Shown here: one piece after another, positions 27,187 to 36,201 of the stretch
Numbering within the stretch: position 1 is the stretch's first letter
Layout: every line of letters starts with the position of its first letter
Made by a program: the position numbers and the translations under genes
Source: Ramlibacter sp. WS9
GTDB taxonomy: Bacteria > Pseudomonadota > Gammaproteobacteria > Burkholderiales > Burkholderiaceae_C
Direction of reading: 5' to 3'
Length of the DNA: 64,000 bases
NCBI RefSeq assembly: GCF_003797765.1
Contig: NZ_RKMB01000008.1
Location: 62,001 to 126,000 of the forward strand
Notes under the pieces: generated by a model
The model's database searches: none
The model's input: the letters and a program-made list of their open reading frames with translations, nothing else
Told to the model about the DNA's origin: nothing

Positions 27187-28074
27187 TTAGGCTGCGAGTG
27201 CCGAGGGTTGTTCGTGCTGTTCGATGAACGCGGTCACCAGCTCGAGTTGCTCGGGCACGTTCAATGCCGGAGCATGGCCGCAGCCTTCGATTTCCACGAT
27301 GCGCGCCAAACCCATCAAGCCCGGCCCCCGCGTCAACATCTCCGCGGTCGCATCGGGCAGCACAAGATCCGACTCCACGCCGCGCAGGCACAGCACCGGG
27401 ATGCGCAGCGCGTCGTAGTGCGCCCACAAGTCGTAGTCGTTCGGGTGATCGGTGAACTGACGAACCATGGCCGGGTCGTAGTGCGGCGTCACGCGCCCGT
27501 CCGGTAAACGGCGCGCCGAGGTTTCGGCCAGGCGGCGCCACTGCGCGTCGCTCAGCCAGCCAAAGGGCTTGTAGACCTCGCGGTAAAAAGCTTCGAGCTG
27601 CGCCATCGTGTCGAAGGCCGGCGGATTGCCGGCGTAGGCGCGGATGCGCGCGAGCGCCGCCTCGGCCAGGCGCGGCGCATTGTCGTTGAGCACCAGGCTC
27701 TTGATGCGGCCCTTGAGTTGCGGTTGGAACAGTCCCGCCGCGCACACCGTGCCGATGGCACCACCCATGGAAGTGCCGACCCAATGGGCTTCCTTGATGT
27801 CGAGACGATCGAACAAATCAGCGGCCAGCTGCGCATAGAACGCCAACGTGTACTCGTTGCGCGGGTCCGGGCTCCATTGGCTCAGTCCCCGGCCCAGCGT
27901 GTCCGGGCAGATCACGCGGTAGCGTGACGAGAGATGCTCCGACAGTTCATCCATGTCGCGGCCGGTACGTGCCAGGCCGTGCCACGCGATCACCGTGCGG
28001 GCGTGCTGCGCGCCCCACTCGGTGTAGTGAATTTCGCGGCCCGCGCAGGTCGCGTACTGTGAGCTGTGTGGCAT
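27187..28074 (-). CDS. Alpha/beta hydrolase
   Basis: This 295-residue cytosolic esterase-like enzyme starts at 28074 (MPHSSQYATCAGREIHY). The oxyanion segment AWHGLARTG, the nucleophile elbow GTSMGG, an acidic residue in VESDLVLP and the His in GCGHAPAL make a full triad. An in-frame ATG at 28083 abuts the GGGGAAGG ribosome binding site and is less likely. It is the last gene of the long operon with a PHA depolymerase, a carboxylesterase and a Liv importer, so an intracellular ester or oligomer hydrolase is a reasonable inference. Confidence 0.88.
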   Translation of the reverse strand: MPHSSQYATCAGREIHYTEWGAQHARTVIAWHGLARTGRDMDELSEHLSSRYRVICPDTLGRGLSQWSPDPRNEYTLAFYAQLAADLFDRLDIKEAHWVGTSMGGAIGTVCAAGLFQPQLKGRIKSLVLNDNAPRLAEAALARIRAYAGNPPAFDTMAQLEAFYREVYKPFGWLSDAQWRRLAETSARRLPDGRVTPHYDPAMVRQFTDHPNDYDLWAHYDALRIPVLCLRGVESDLVLPDATAEMLTRGPGLMGLARIVEIEGCGHAPALNVPEQLELVTAFIEQHEQPSALAA

Positions 28075-28125
28075 GCCGAGCATCCTTCCCCTGTTCTGTT
28101 CTCTTCGTGCGAGCCGTTCAGCGCT

Positions 28126-29253
28126 TCATTTCAGCAGCTTGCCGCTGCTGCCGATGACGGTGACCTCGACATACTGCGAGCCCACGCGATTCGTCGGCGA
28201 GTAGTTCACCGTGATGCCGCCCAGGTCGAAATTGCTCATGGACTCCAGCGCCTTCGCGACCTTCGCCCTGGTCGGGTTGGGCCCGGCGCGGCGCAGGGCC
28301 TCCACCAGCACCTTCGCCCCGAGAAACTCTTCGAAGCTCGTGTAGTTGACCTGCTCGGTGGGCGCGTACTTCTTCAGCAGCTCCTGGTATTCGCGGATCA
28401 CCGGCAGGTTCGCCATGTACGGATACGGCACCACCTGGCTGATCCCGAGGCCGTGTGCGTTCTTCAGCCCCGCCAGCTTGACGAGCTCCGCCGGATCCAC
28501 CACCGAGATATTGAGCAGCTGCGCGCCGCCGCCCGATTCACGGTACTGCTTGACGAAAGCGGCCGTCGGCTTGTTGATGGAGATCATGATGATCGCCTGC
28601 GGATCGGCCGCCTTGATCTTCTTCACCGCGTCGTCGACCTTGTCGGTGTTGCGCTCGTAACCCGCCGTCGTCGCCAGCTTGAGATTGCGCCTGGCCATGG
28701 CCGCCTCGACACCCACCAGGCCCGCCTTGCCGAAGCCGTCGTCCTGGTACATCACGGCGATGCGGTTCATGCCCAGCGTCGTTAGCTGCTGCACCATGTG
28801 CTCCGCCTCGTCGGCATAGCCGGCTCGCACGTGGTAGATCCACGGGTTGAACGGCGAGCGCAGCGGCTCACCGCCGCTGTAGGGCGCCACGAGCGGTGCC
28901 CCGCCCTCCTCCAACACCTTGTCGGTCAGGAGCTTGCCGATGTTGGCGGTGCCGGCGAAGCCGAACAGCGCGACGACCTCGGGCTTGGCCAGCATCTCCT
29001 TGGTGAGGCGCACGGTTTCATCGACCTTGTATGCGTCGTCCGCAACCAGCACCTTGATCTTCTGGCCGTGGATGCCGCCCTTGGCATTGATGTGGTCGAA
29101 ATAAAGCTTGCCGCCCAGCACCATCTGTTTGCCCGTGCTCGCGAGCACACCGGACAACGGCGCGACTTGCGCGATGGTGATGTCGGCGGCTTGTGCCATG
29201 CCTGCCGCGGCGAACACGAGCGCGCCGATTGTTCTCTGGGTCAACGATGTCAT
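28126..29253 (-). CDS. Liv-type ABC transporter substrate-binding protein (second of the locus)
   Basis: This 375-residue periplasmic type I binding protein starts at 29253 (MTSLTQRTIGALVFAAAGMA) with a signal peptide ending QAA. The LivK-like fold is clear: ITIAQVAPLSGVLASTGKQM, then YFDHINAKGGIHGQKIKVLV and YRESGGGAQLLNISVVD. It differs from the binding protein at 36202, so the importer may serve two ligands. It lies 50 bases after the carboxylesterase gene. The ligand is not evident; carboxylates or aromatic acids are usual for this branch. Confidence 0.9.
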   Translation of the reverse strand: MTSLTQRTIGALVFAAAGMAQAADITIAQVAPLSGVLASTGKQMVLGGKLYFDHINAKGGIHGQKIKVLVADDAYKVDETVRLTKEMLAKPEVVALFGFAGTANIGKLLTDKVLEEGGAPLVAPYSGGEPLRSPFNPWIYHVRAGYADEAEHMVQQLTTLGMNRIAVMYQDDGFGKAGLVGVEAAMARRNLKLATTAGYERNTDKVDDAVKKIKAADPQAIIMISINKPTAAFVKQYRESGGGAQLLNISVVDPAELVKLAGLKNAHGLGISQVVPYPYMANLPVIREYQELLKKYAPTEQVNYTSFEEFLGAKVLVEALRRAGPNPTRAKVAKALESMSNFDLGGITVNYSPTNRVGSQYVEVTVIGSSGKLLK

Positions 29254-29303
29254 GACTGCTTGTCCTCGTTGTGTTGGGGGGATGCGATTGCCCGGGGGTG
29301 CCG

Positions 29304-31028
29304 CTACTCCACGTGGATGGACTTCGCCGTCGGCGTTGCGTCGAACACCAGTGTTTGGGGCCACGCGGGCCACGCCACGCCGAGCGAAACATTGTTCGGA
29401 TCGCCGTTGCGCGCGAAATTGCCCATGGTCTGCATCATCGCGGCCGACAGTTCGAGGCGGCCGGGCCGGTTGGCGGTGTTGAACCACACGTTGCCGAACA
29501 GCGACGGGCCGAAGTTTCCGAACAGGAACGGCAGGTCCACCACGTGCACCGCGCCATAAATGTCATTCCAGGGCGCAGGCTGCTCGTCCCAGTCGAAGCG
29601 GTAGTACCAGACGTTGGGCTGCTGCGTTCTAAGCGCGTTCAGCACGTTGTCGCGGCTGTTGAGGAAGAAGACGCGGTTCAGCGCCTCGGCGCGCGCCGTG
29701 AAGCCGGTGGTCGCCGCGTTGACAGGCAAATATGACGGCGCGATCCATTGCTCCACGAGGGTCTGCGCCGCCGCGTTGGGGTTGTACGAGAAGTGATTGG
29801 TGAACAACTGCGCGTCGGTCACGATGCGCGCGTTGCCGGTTCCGCCCACCAGCGGCAGGAACGACGGGAACAGCTTGCCTTCGTCCCGCGTATTGCCCGC
29901 GAGCACCGGCACCTTCACATAGTTGCCCGCGGCGATGGCGGCAATCGGGTCCGCGGCCACCACGGTGCCATCGGGGATGGGCCCGGACCCCGAGAGGCCC
30001 AGTGCCGCAAGGCGAGTGAGCAGCGTCGTGAACAGTTGCGGCGACGTCTTTCCGCGCAGGTATTCCGCGATCTGCGCCGTGGTGCGCGAAGCGATGTAGG
30101 TTTGTGCGGTCGCCGCGTCGGTGGCCAGGCCGTCACCGATCACCAGGTTCTGCAGCAGCGCGTTGCCCTGCGCGAGGTACGTCGAAGCCGGGCTCAGCGT
30201 GGGAATGCTGCCGGGCGGCAGGTTGCTGGCCAGGGATATGCCGCCAGACAGCGGCATCACGCGATGAAACAGCTTGGGATTGGCCGCCGCCATCATCGGC
30301 GACGTCTGCAGCGCCCACACGTTGATGGCACCCGCCGACTGACCCGAAATAGTGACGTTGTCGGCGTTGCCGCCGAACGCCCCGGCGTTCGCCCGGACGA
30401 ACTGCAGAGCCTTGATGCTGTCGAGCATCGTGAAGTTGCCCGAGCTCGTGGCTGCGTCAGCGGTCTTCAGCTGCGGCAGGTTAAGGAACCCCAGGATGCC
30501 GAGGCGGAAGTTGGGCGTAACCACGATCGCGTTGGCCGCCTTGGCCAGCGCGGCGCCGTCATACACCGGGTCGGCCGTGTAGCCCGAGACGTTGCTGCCG
30601 CCGTGGAAGAACACGATGACGGGCAGGTTCGACTCGCCGGTGGCCGGGCGCCAGACGTTGAGGTAGAGACAATCCTCGCTGCCCACGGCCTGGCCGAGCG
30701 TGGTGCCGATGGTCTCGTCGTATTTGTTGTTGCTGCCGGGGCCGTAGATGCGCCCGTATTGCGCGCAGGCGTTGGCGAACGCCGTCGTGGTCCGGGTTTC
30801 CGTCCAGGCTTGCGGCTCCTGCGGCGGCTGCCACCGCAGCGTTCCCACCGGAGCTTGCGCGAAAGGAATGCCCTTCCAGGAGTAAGTGGCCGAAGCGGGA
30901 TCCTCCGCGCCCCGGACCTTGCCCAGGTGCGTTTGGCGTTCGAGAGGGCTGTCGCTCGAGCCGCCGCAGCCCGCCAGCATCATTGGAATGCCGAGCAGCG
31001 CGGCATAGAGTCCAGTTCTTATTTTCAC
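29304..31028 (-). CDS. Type B carboxylesterase, lipoprotein
   Basis: This 574-residue envelope esterase starts at a GTG at 31028 (read KIRTGLYAALLGIPMM), with AGGAGA 8 bases upstream. The signal peptide ends in lipobox LAGC. The family motifs are YSWKGIPFAQAP near the N-terminus, the SEDCLYLNVWRP segment and the nucleophile elbow in TISGQSAGAINV. The charge-relay acidic residue is expected near NTRDEGKLF, and the His is near YGAVHVVDLPFLF. It lies 32 bases after livM in the same operon, between transporter genes, so it could release importable acids from esters at the cell surface. Confidence 0.9.
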   Translation of the reverse strand: MKIRTGLYAALLGIPMMLAGCGGSSDSPLERQTHLGKVRGAEDPASATYSWKGIPFAQAPVGTLRWQPPQEPQAWTETRTTTAFANACAQYGRIYGPGSNNKYDETIGTTLGQAVGSEDCLYLNVWRPATGESNLPVIVFFHGGSNVSGYTADPVYDGAALAKAANAIVVTPNFRLGILGFLNLPQLKTADAATSSGNFTMLDSIKALQFVRANAGAFGGNADNVTISGQSAGAINVWALQTSPMMAAANPKLFHRVMPLSGGISLASNLPPGSIPTLSPASTYLAQGNALLQNLVIGDGLATDAATAQTYIASRTTAQIAEYLRGKTSPQLFTTLLTRLAALGLSGSGPIPDGTVVAADPIAAIAAGNYVKVPVLAGNTRDEGKLFPSFLPLVGGTGNARIVTDAQLFTNHFSYNPNAAAQTLVEQWIAPSYLPVNAATTGFTARAEALNRVFFLNSRDNVLNALRTQQPNVWYYRFDWDEQPAPWNDIYGAVHVVDLPFLFGNFGPSLFGNVWFNTANRPGRLELSAAMMQTMGNFARNGDPNNVSLGVAWPAWPQTLVFDATPTAKSIHVE

Positions 31029-31060
31029 TGTGTGTCTCCTGGGGAGTGGTACGGACGAAA

Positions 31061-32128
31061 TCAGGAACCGGAACGCAGGGCGCGCAGGCGCCCCACGATG
31101 CCGGTCGGAAAGTAGTAGACGGAGAGAACGAAGAGCAGGCCCAGCCACAGCAGCCAGCGGTCCGGCGACAACAGCGCCGAGAGCCAGGGCAAGCCGGACG
31201 TCGCGTCGCTCGCCAGCTTGAGCAGGTCTTGCAGGTAGCTTTGGGCCACGACGAACACACCCGAGCCGATGGCCGCGCCGTAGATCGTGCCCATGCCGCC
31301 GATCACGACGATCAGCAGCACGTCCAGCATGATCTCAAACGACAGCGAAGTGTCCGGCCCGTTGTAGCGCAGCCAGATCGCCAGCATCGCGCCCGCGACG
31401 GTGGCGAACAGCGCCGAGAGAATGCTCGACGTCGTGCGGTAGACCACCACGCGGTAGCCGATGGCCTCGGCACGGAACTCGTTTTCGCGGATCGCCTGCA
31501 GCACCCGGCCGAACGGCGAGTTGACGATGCGCAGCATCGCCAGCAGCGCGATGAGCGCGGTGACGAACAGCAGGTAGTAGCAGATGAGGCGCCCGTCCAT
31601 CGAGACGCCCAGGAATGGTTCCTCGGCCAAACTGAAGCCGGGCGACAGGATCTCCGGCATCTTGAACGTGAGCCCGTCTTCACCGCCCGTGATGTCCGAC
31701 AGCTGCGACGCCAGCGTCTGGAAAGCGGCGGCCACGGCCAGCGTGATCATGGAAAAGAAGATCGCTCGCACCCGCAGCGAGAACAGGCCCACCGCCAGCG
31801 CGAGCACGAACGACAGCGCGAGCGAGACGGCCAACCCCACGAGGATGGACGACCAGCCGGCGCCCATGCGCGTCGATGCGATCGCGATGCCATAGGCCCC
31901 GATGCCGAAGAACATCGTGTGAGCGAAACTCACGATACCCGTGTAGCCCAGCAGCAGATCGAAACTGGCCACCAGCACGATGAACACCAGGATCTTGGCG
32001 GCGACGTTGAGCGCCTTCACGCCCGGAAAGATGAAGGGCATGAAGGCGAGTGCCAGCAGCACCACCATCAGCACGACGGCCAGGATGCGGCTGCGCGGGT
32101 AGTCGTTGGAGAGGATGCGGTTCAGCAT
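31061..32128 (-). CDS. livM: Liv-type ABC transporter permease (LivM)
   Basis: This 355-residue inner-membrane permease starts at 32128 (MLNRILSNDYPRSRILAV). Eight to ten hydrophobic helices are visible, with the typical LivM segment SFDLLLGYTGIVSFAHTMFFGIGAYG and the EAA-like loop FGRVLQAIRENEFRAEAIGY. It pairs with the LivH-type permease just upstream, separated by 13 bases. Confidence 0.94.
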   Translation of the reverse strand: MLNRILSNDYPRSRILAVVLMVVLLALAFMPFIFPGVKALNVAAKILVFIVLVASFDLLLGYTGIVSFAHTMFFGIGAYGIAIASTRMGAGWSSILVGLAVSLALSFVLALAVGLFSLRVRAIFFSMITLAVAAAFQTLASQLSDITGGEDGLTFKMPEILSPGFSLAEEPFLGVSMDGRLICYYLLFVTALIALLAMLRIVNSPFGRVLQAIRENEFRAEAIGYRVVVYRTTSSILSALFATVAGAMLAIWLRYNGPDTSLSFEIMLDVLLIVVIGGMGTIYGAAIGSGVFVVAQSYLQDLLKLASDATSGLPWLSALLSPDRWLLWLGLLFVLSVYYFPTGIVGRLRALRSGS

Positions 32129-32141
32129 ATGCTTCTCGTCT

Positions 32142-33122
32142 TCACTTGCTGAGCGCATAGACGCCTTGCGGGCGCCACAGCAGGATCGCCATCATCAGCG
32201 CGATGTTCGAGAACAGCGCCGCCTTGGGCACCAGGAAGCCGGTGTAGTTGGCCATCAAGCCGACCAGCAACGCGCCGATCAGCGCGCCGGTGGTGGAGCC
32301 CAGCCCCCCGATGATCAGCACGATGAAGATCAGCACGTTGACCTGCGCGCCCATTTGCGGGGTGACGTTCTGCTGGTACAGGCCCCACATCACGCCACCC
32401 AGGCCGGCCAGAGCGCTGCCCACCACGAACACGCCGATGAACAGGCGCCTGATGCGATAGCCGAGCGACTCCACCATTTCGCGGTCTTGCACACCTGCGC
32501 GAATGAGCAGGCCGATCTTGGTACGCGTGAGCACCCAGAGCAGGATTCCGAACACGAGCAGGCCCACCACCACCGCGATCACGCGGTACTTCTCCACGGC
32601 GGCATCGCCCAGTAGCAGCGTGCCGCGCATGCCTTCGGGCAGCGGCAGCGGGATCTGCAACGGGCCCCAGATGACCTTGATCAGCTCCTCGCCGATGATC
32701 ATCCCGCCCATGGTGATGAGGATCTGCTTCAGGTGGTTGCCGTACACCGGCCGCACGATGAAGCGCTCGAAAGCCAGGCCGATGGCACCGGCGACCAGCA
32801 TCGCCACAACCATCGCCGGCAGCACCGCCATCAAATTGACCCAGAGGCTTGCGGACCCGGTGTAGTCGCCCATCGCGCCCAGCACACTCGTCGCGACAAA
32901 CGCCCCCAGCGCAATGAACACGCCATGGCCGAAGTTCAGCACGTCCATCAGGCCGAAGACGAGCGTCAGCCCCGAGGCGATGATGAAGATGATCATCCCC
33001 ATCGCCAGGCCGGCGATGGTGAGCGTGACCCAGGTCGAGCTCGATCCGATGAAGGGGAACACCAGCAGCGCCAGTGCGGGCACCAGGGCCACAGGTTTCC
33101 AGTCGAAGTCGATGTTTTTCAT
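32142..33122 (-). CDS. livH: Liv-type ABC transporter permease (LivH)
   Basis: This 326-residue inner-membrane permease starts at the ATG at 33122 (MKNIDFDWKPVALVPALAL), which overlaps the livF stop as ATGA. The LivH segment ASGLTLVFGLMDVLNFGHGV and the coupling region IRAGVQDREMVESLGYRI are present. A longer in-frame reading continues upstream through livF on the same strand but is not coding. Confidence 0.93.
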   Translation of the reverse strand: MKNIDFDWKPVALVPALALLVFPFIGSSSTWVTLTIAGLAMGMIIFIIASGLTLVFGLMDVLNFGHGVFIALGAFVATSVLGAMGDYTGSASLWVNLMAVLPAMVVAMLVAGAIGLAFERFIVRPVYGNHLKQILITMGGMIIGEELIKVIWGPLQIPLPLPEGMRGTLLLGDAAVEKYRVIAVVVGLLVFGILLWVLTRTKIGLLIRAGVQDREMVESLGYRIRRLFIGVFVVGSALAGLGGVMWGLYQQNVTPQMGAQVNVLIFIVLIIGGLGSTTGALIGALLVGLMANYTGFLVPKAALFSNIALMMAILLWRPQGVYALSK

Positions 33123-33844
33123 ATGGCCAGCCCCAGAAGGGAATGTTGCAAGGCCTCGTCCTCGGCCAGCTCCTTCATCGAACCGGCATGGACCACCACG
33201 CCGTTGTCCATCACCGCGACGGAGTCCCCCAGCCGCTTGGCGAAGTTGATGTTCTGCTCCACCAGCAGGATCGTCACGCCGCTCGCCTTGAGCTGCGCGA
33301 ACGCGTCGATCATGTTGTTGATGATCGCGGGCGCAAGTCCCTTGCTCGGCTCGTCGATGATCAGCAGCTCGCGCGGCTCGACGATGGCTCGGGACACGGC
33401 CAGCATCTGCTTCTGCCCGCCCGACAGCTTGCCCGCCGGGTGGTTCCAGAATTTCTCCACTGCCGGGAAGAGCGAGAAAATCCATTGCAGTCGTTTCGCG
33501 TCGATCTGGTCCGCGGTGCGCGCCCAGCGCGCGGCCAGCAGCATGTTCTCTTTCACGGTGAGGTCGGAGAAGATGCCCATGTTCTCGGGCACGTAGGCCA
33601 CGTTCATGGATGCGATCTCCGGCGTCGGCTTCGCAGTGATGTCGTTGCCGTTGAACTGGATGCTGCCTTGCGACGCCCTCCACAGGCCCATGACGGTTCG
33701 CAGCGTCGTCGTTTTGCCGGCGCCGTTGCGGCCCAGCAGCATGGTGAGCTTGCCGCGCGGGACCGTCAGATCCACTCCATGCAGGATGTGGTACGCCCCG
33801 ATGTGCGTGTGCACGCCTTTGAGAGTCAAGAGGTTCTCGTTCAT
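33119..33844 (-). CDS. livF: Liv-type ABC transporter ATPase (LivF)
   Basis: This 241-residue cytosolic ATPase drives the importer. Walker A is GRNGAGKTTTLR, the ABC signature is KLSGGQKQML, Walker B is LLIIDEPSKGLAP and the switch His region is in ILLVEQNINFAK. It starts at the ATG at 33844, overlapping the livG stop as ATGA, and ends overlapping the livH start in the same way. Confidence 0.94.
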   Translation of the reverse strand: MNENLLTLKGVHTHIGAYHILHGVDLTVPRGKLTMLLGRNGAGKTTTLRTVMGLWRASQGSIQFNGNDITAKPTPEIASMNVAYVPENMGIFSDLTVKENMLLAARWARTADQIDAKRLQWIFSLFPAVEKFWNHPAGKLSGGQKQMLAVSRAIVEPRELLIIDEPSKGLAPAIINNMIDAFAQLKASGVTILLVEQNINFAKRLGDSVAVMDNGVVVHAGSMKELAEDEALQHSLLGLAI

Positions 33845-34614
33845 GCTGCCTCCTTGGGCGCAACACCTAGATATGCCTCTTGAACGATGGGCGACGCGAT
33901 GACGTCCGCTGGTTCCCCGTCCGCCACCAACGTGCCGTTGTGCAAAACAATGATGCGGTCGGCCAGTTCGCGCACCACGTCCATCTTGTGTTCCACCAGC
34001 AGGATGGTCTTGCTCGCGTCGGCCTTCAGCTTCCGGATCAGGTTGAGGATGACCGGCGCTTCCGCCGCGTTCATGCCCGCGGTCGGCTCGTCGAACATGA
34101 ACACCTTCGATTCCAGGCCCATGAGCAGCGCCACTTCCAGCTTGCGCTGGTCGCCGTGCGGCAGATTCGCCACCAGCTCGTTCTGCTTGTCCGCCAGGGC
34201 CACCGTCTGCAAGATGTCGTGCGCCCGTTCCAGCAAGTCCTTGTGGTCCGTCCAGATGCTCCACAGGTTCAACCCACGCCGGTGTGGCCCTTCACGCGCC
34301 GCCTGTACCGCCAGCCGCACGTTCTCCAGCACCGTGAGACGCGGAAACAGGTTGGTGAGCTGGAAAGCGCGGCCCAAGCCGGCCCGGGTTCGCTCGGAAG
34401 CGGAGGCACCGGACAGGTCGCGCCCGTCGAGCGTGACCTGTCCGGCGCTTGCCTTGAGCTGCCCGGAGATGAGGTTGAAATATGTGGTCTTCCCGGCGCC
34501 GTTCGGGCCGACGATGGCGGTCAAGGTGCCCGGCTGGAAAGCACAGGTCACGGCATTGACCGCCACGTGGCCGCCGAAGCGGATGGTCAGGTCTTTGGTG
34601 GCGAGCAGGCTCAT
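33841..34614 (-). CDS. livG: Liv-type ABC transporter ATPase (LivG)
   Basis: This 257-residue cytosolic ATPase is the partner of LivF. Walker A is GPNGAGKTTYFN, and Walker B is VFMFDEPTAGMN. The signature position reads LPHGDQRKLE, a common LivG variant. The LivG insert (GRAFQLTNLFPRLTVLENVR) is present. It is 29 bases after the PHA depolymerase gene in the same direction. Confidence 0.94.
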   Translation of the reverse strand: MSLLATKDLTIRFGGHVAVNAVTCAFQPGTLTAIVGPNGAGKTTYFNLISGQLKASAGQVTLDGRDLSGASASERTRAGLGRAFQLTNLFPRLTVLENVRLAVQAAREGPHRRGLNLWSIWTDHKDLLERAHDILQTVALADKQNELVANLPHGDQRKLEVALLMGLESKVFMFDEPTAGMNAAEAPVILNLIRKLKADASKTILLVEHKMDVVRELADRIIVLHNGTLVADGEPADVIASPIVQEAYLGVAPKEAA

Positions 34615-34643
34615 TGTTCTCCGTCAGGTTGTCGCGTGTTGGA

Positions 34644-36092
34644 TCAGGGACAGGTCCCGATCACATAGTAGTTTGTGGCAGTCTTCTTCAGCGTCGTGGT
34701 CGTGTAGATGTTCCACAGGCCCATGTTCTGGTTCGAACCGTACGCGTAGGTGTAGCCGAACGACGCGTAGGCGCGCCCCGCTATGGTGTGCGCATAGTTG
34801 CTCGACGTGTAGCAGGTGACGACGGGCGGCGGCGCGCCGGTGGTGGTCCCGCTGGCAGCAGCCGAAGCCGCGCCTTCGGCGCCGCTGCCGTCCACGGCCT
34901 TGACGGTCCACGCATACGTGGTGCCCGCCGCCAGCCCTGTGTCCTGGTAAGACGTCGCGATGACGGGCACGGCGTTGACCTTGGTGCCCGCGCGATAAAC
35001 GTTGTAGCTGGCCGCACCGGTGACACTGTTCCAGCCGATGTTCATGGTGGTGGTGGTCGCACCCGAGGTGGCGACGCCCGTGGGGGCAGGCAGCGTCGAG
35101 ACCGGCGAGCCGCTAGAGACCTGGTCCACCATCGCCTTGATGGCCGCCATCTGCGGGCCGGACTTCTTCGAGTAGTTGGCGCTGTCGTAGCCCCACCAGT
35201 CCCAGCAGCTGTTGGTGGCGGCCACGCTGGTCTGCGGGTACAGCATCACGATGTTGTTCGTGTCGGCCCAGCGGTTGTAGCCGGTGTTCTTCACGTACTG
35301 CTGCTGGACGTCGTTCTCGTTCTGCTTGCAGCCGTGCAACACCACGTGCAGCTTGCATTGCGCCCCCGATGTGCAAGAAGCGGGGACATAGGCCCAGCCG
35401 GTCGTCGCCATGCCGTGGTTGCTGATGAACTGGCTCTGGTTGAACTGCACGTAGTTGGCGGCGGGCAGCGTGTTCACGTTGCGCGCGTTCAGCGTGCCAT
35501 ACAGCTGCTGCAAGATGGCGCCGGCCAGGTCGAAGTTGCAGTCGTTGATGTAGGGCGCTCCCTTGAACGAGCAGGCGTTGCCGTAGTCGTCCGTCACCAT
35601 CGCGTGCTGCGACGCGATGTCCTTCTTGTAGACCACGTTGGCGGCGGGCACGAAGCTGTTGTAGTAGGTCTTGAGCGCGTCCATCACGCCCGGCTTCACC
35701 ACGTCGTCGAGCGTGCCCGAGAACATGTAGACCTTGGAGCTCTGCAGGTTCGACACCGGGTCGATCAGGCCCTGCGAGGCCCAGTTGTTGGTCGTGCTCA
35801 CCAGCGTGCTGGTCGGGATGCCGGCCGGGCTGGCCATGCAGCGGCCGGTGGCGTTCACGACGCTGCCTTCGGCGCAGTAGAACGGGCCGCCGGCGACGAT
35901 GCCGGCGCCCTTCTTGAATGTGGCCGAGTAAGCCACGTGCAACTGGACGGCCATGAAGCCACCCGATGACAAGCCGGAGACTGTCGTCTGGGTCTTGTCG
36001 ATGTTGAGTGCCGGCAGGTTGACGGCGGCGCAAGCGCCGCCCGCGGCCAGGGCCAGGGCGCCAGCGATCACGCGTAGCGATTTGAACGTCAT
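34644..36092 (-). CDS. Extracellular short-chain PHA (PHB) depolymerase, type 2 catalytic domain
   Basis: This 482-residue secreted hydrolase attacks poly(3-hydroxybutyrate)-type polyesters. The signal peptide ends at about residue 22. The lipase box GLSSG is at residues 40-44 with Ser42, close to the N-terminus as in type 2 catalytic domains. FSGTLDDVV and VLHGCKQNEND hold the likely Asp and His. A fibronectin type III linker (about 335-415) precedes a small aromatic-rich C-terminal domain (about 425-482), probably for polymer binding. It sits between a binding protein gene and livG, so import of the released hydroxyacids or oligomers is inferred. Confidence 0.9.
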   Translation of the reverse strand: MTFKSLRVIAGALALAAGGACAAVNLPALNIDKTQTTVSGLSSGGFMAVQLHVAYSATFKKGAGIVAGGPFYCAEGSVVNATGRCMASPAGIPTSTLVSTTNNWASQGLIDPVSNLQSSKVYMFSGTLDDVVKPGVMDALKTYYNSFVPAANVVYKKDIASQHAMVTDDYGNACSFKGAPYINDCNFDLAGAILQQLYGTLNARNVNTLPAANYVQFNQSQFISNHGMATTGWAYVPASCTSGAQCKLHVVLHGCKQNENDVQQQYVKNTGYNRWADTNNIVMLYPQTSVAATNSCWDWWGYDSANYSKKSGPQMAAIKAMVDQVSSGSPVSTLPAPTGVATSGATTTTMNIGWNSVTGAASYNVYRAGTKVNAVPVIATSYQDTGLAAGTTYAWTVKAVDGSGAEGAASAAASGTTTGAPPPVVTCYTSSNYAHTIAGRAYASFGYTYAYGSNQNMGLWNIYTTTTLKKTATNYYVIGTCP

Positions 36093-36170
36093 TGGTTTTG
36101 TCTCCAGGTGGTGTTGGGTAAAACAACCCCTCGCCCCCGTGTGCCCGGGGGTCTCTCAAAACAACGGATC

Positions 36171-36192
36171 AAAAAGAGGGGCGGCCGCCCCT
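36171..36192 (-). terminator. Intrinsic terminator/attenuator after the first binding protein
   Basis: On the minus strand AGGGGCGG pairs perfectly with CCGCCCCT and is followed by CTTTTTG. It lies 9 bases past the binding protein stop and before the depolymerase gene. It would let the binding protein be made in excess over the downstream operon. Confidence 0.8.
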
Positions 36193-36201
36193 GTGGAAGC
36201 G

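Noticed and set aside
32142..33866. 574-residue minus-strand frame joining livF and livH DNA
   Set aside because: Its first 248 residues are an out-of-frame reading of livF; the real LivH starts at 33122 in an ATGA overlap.
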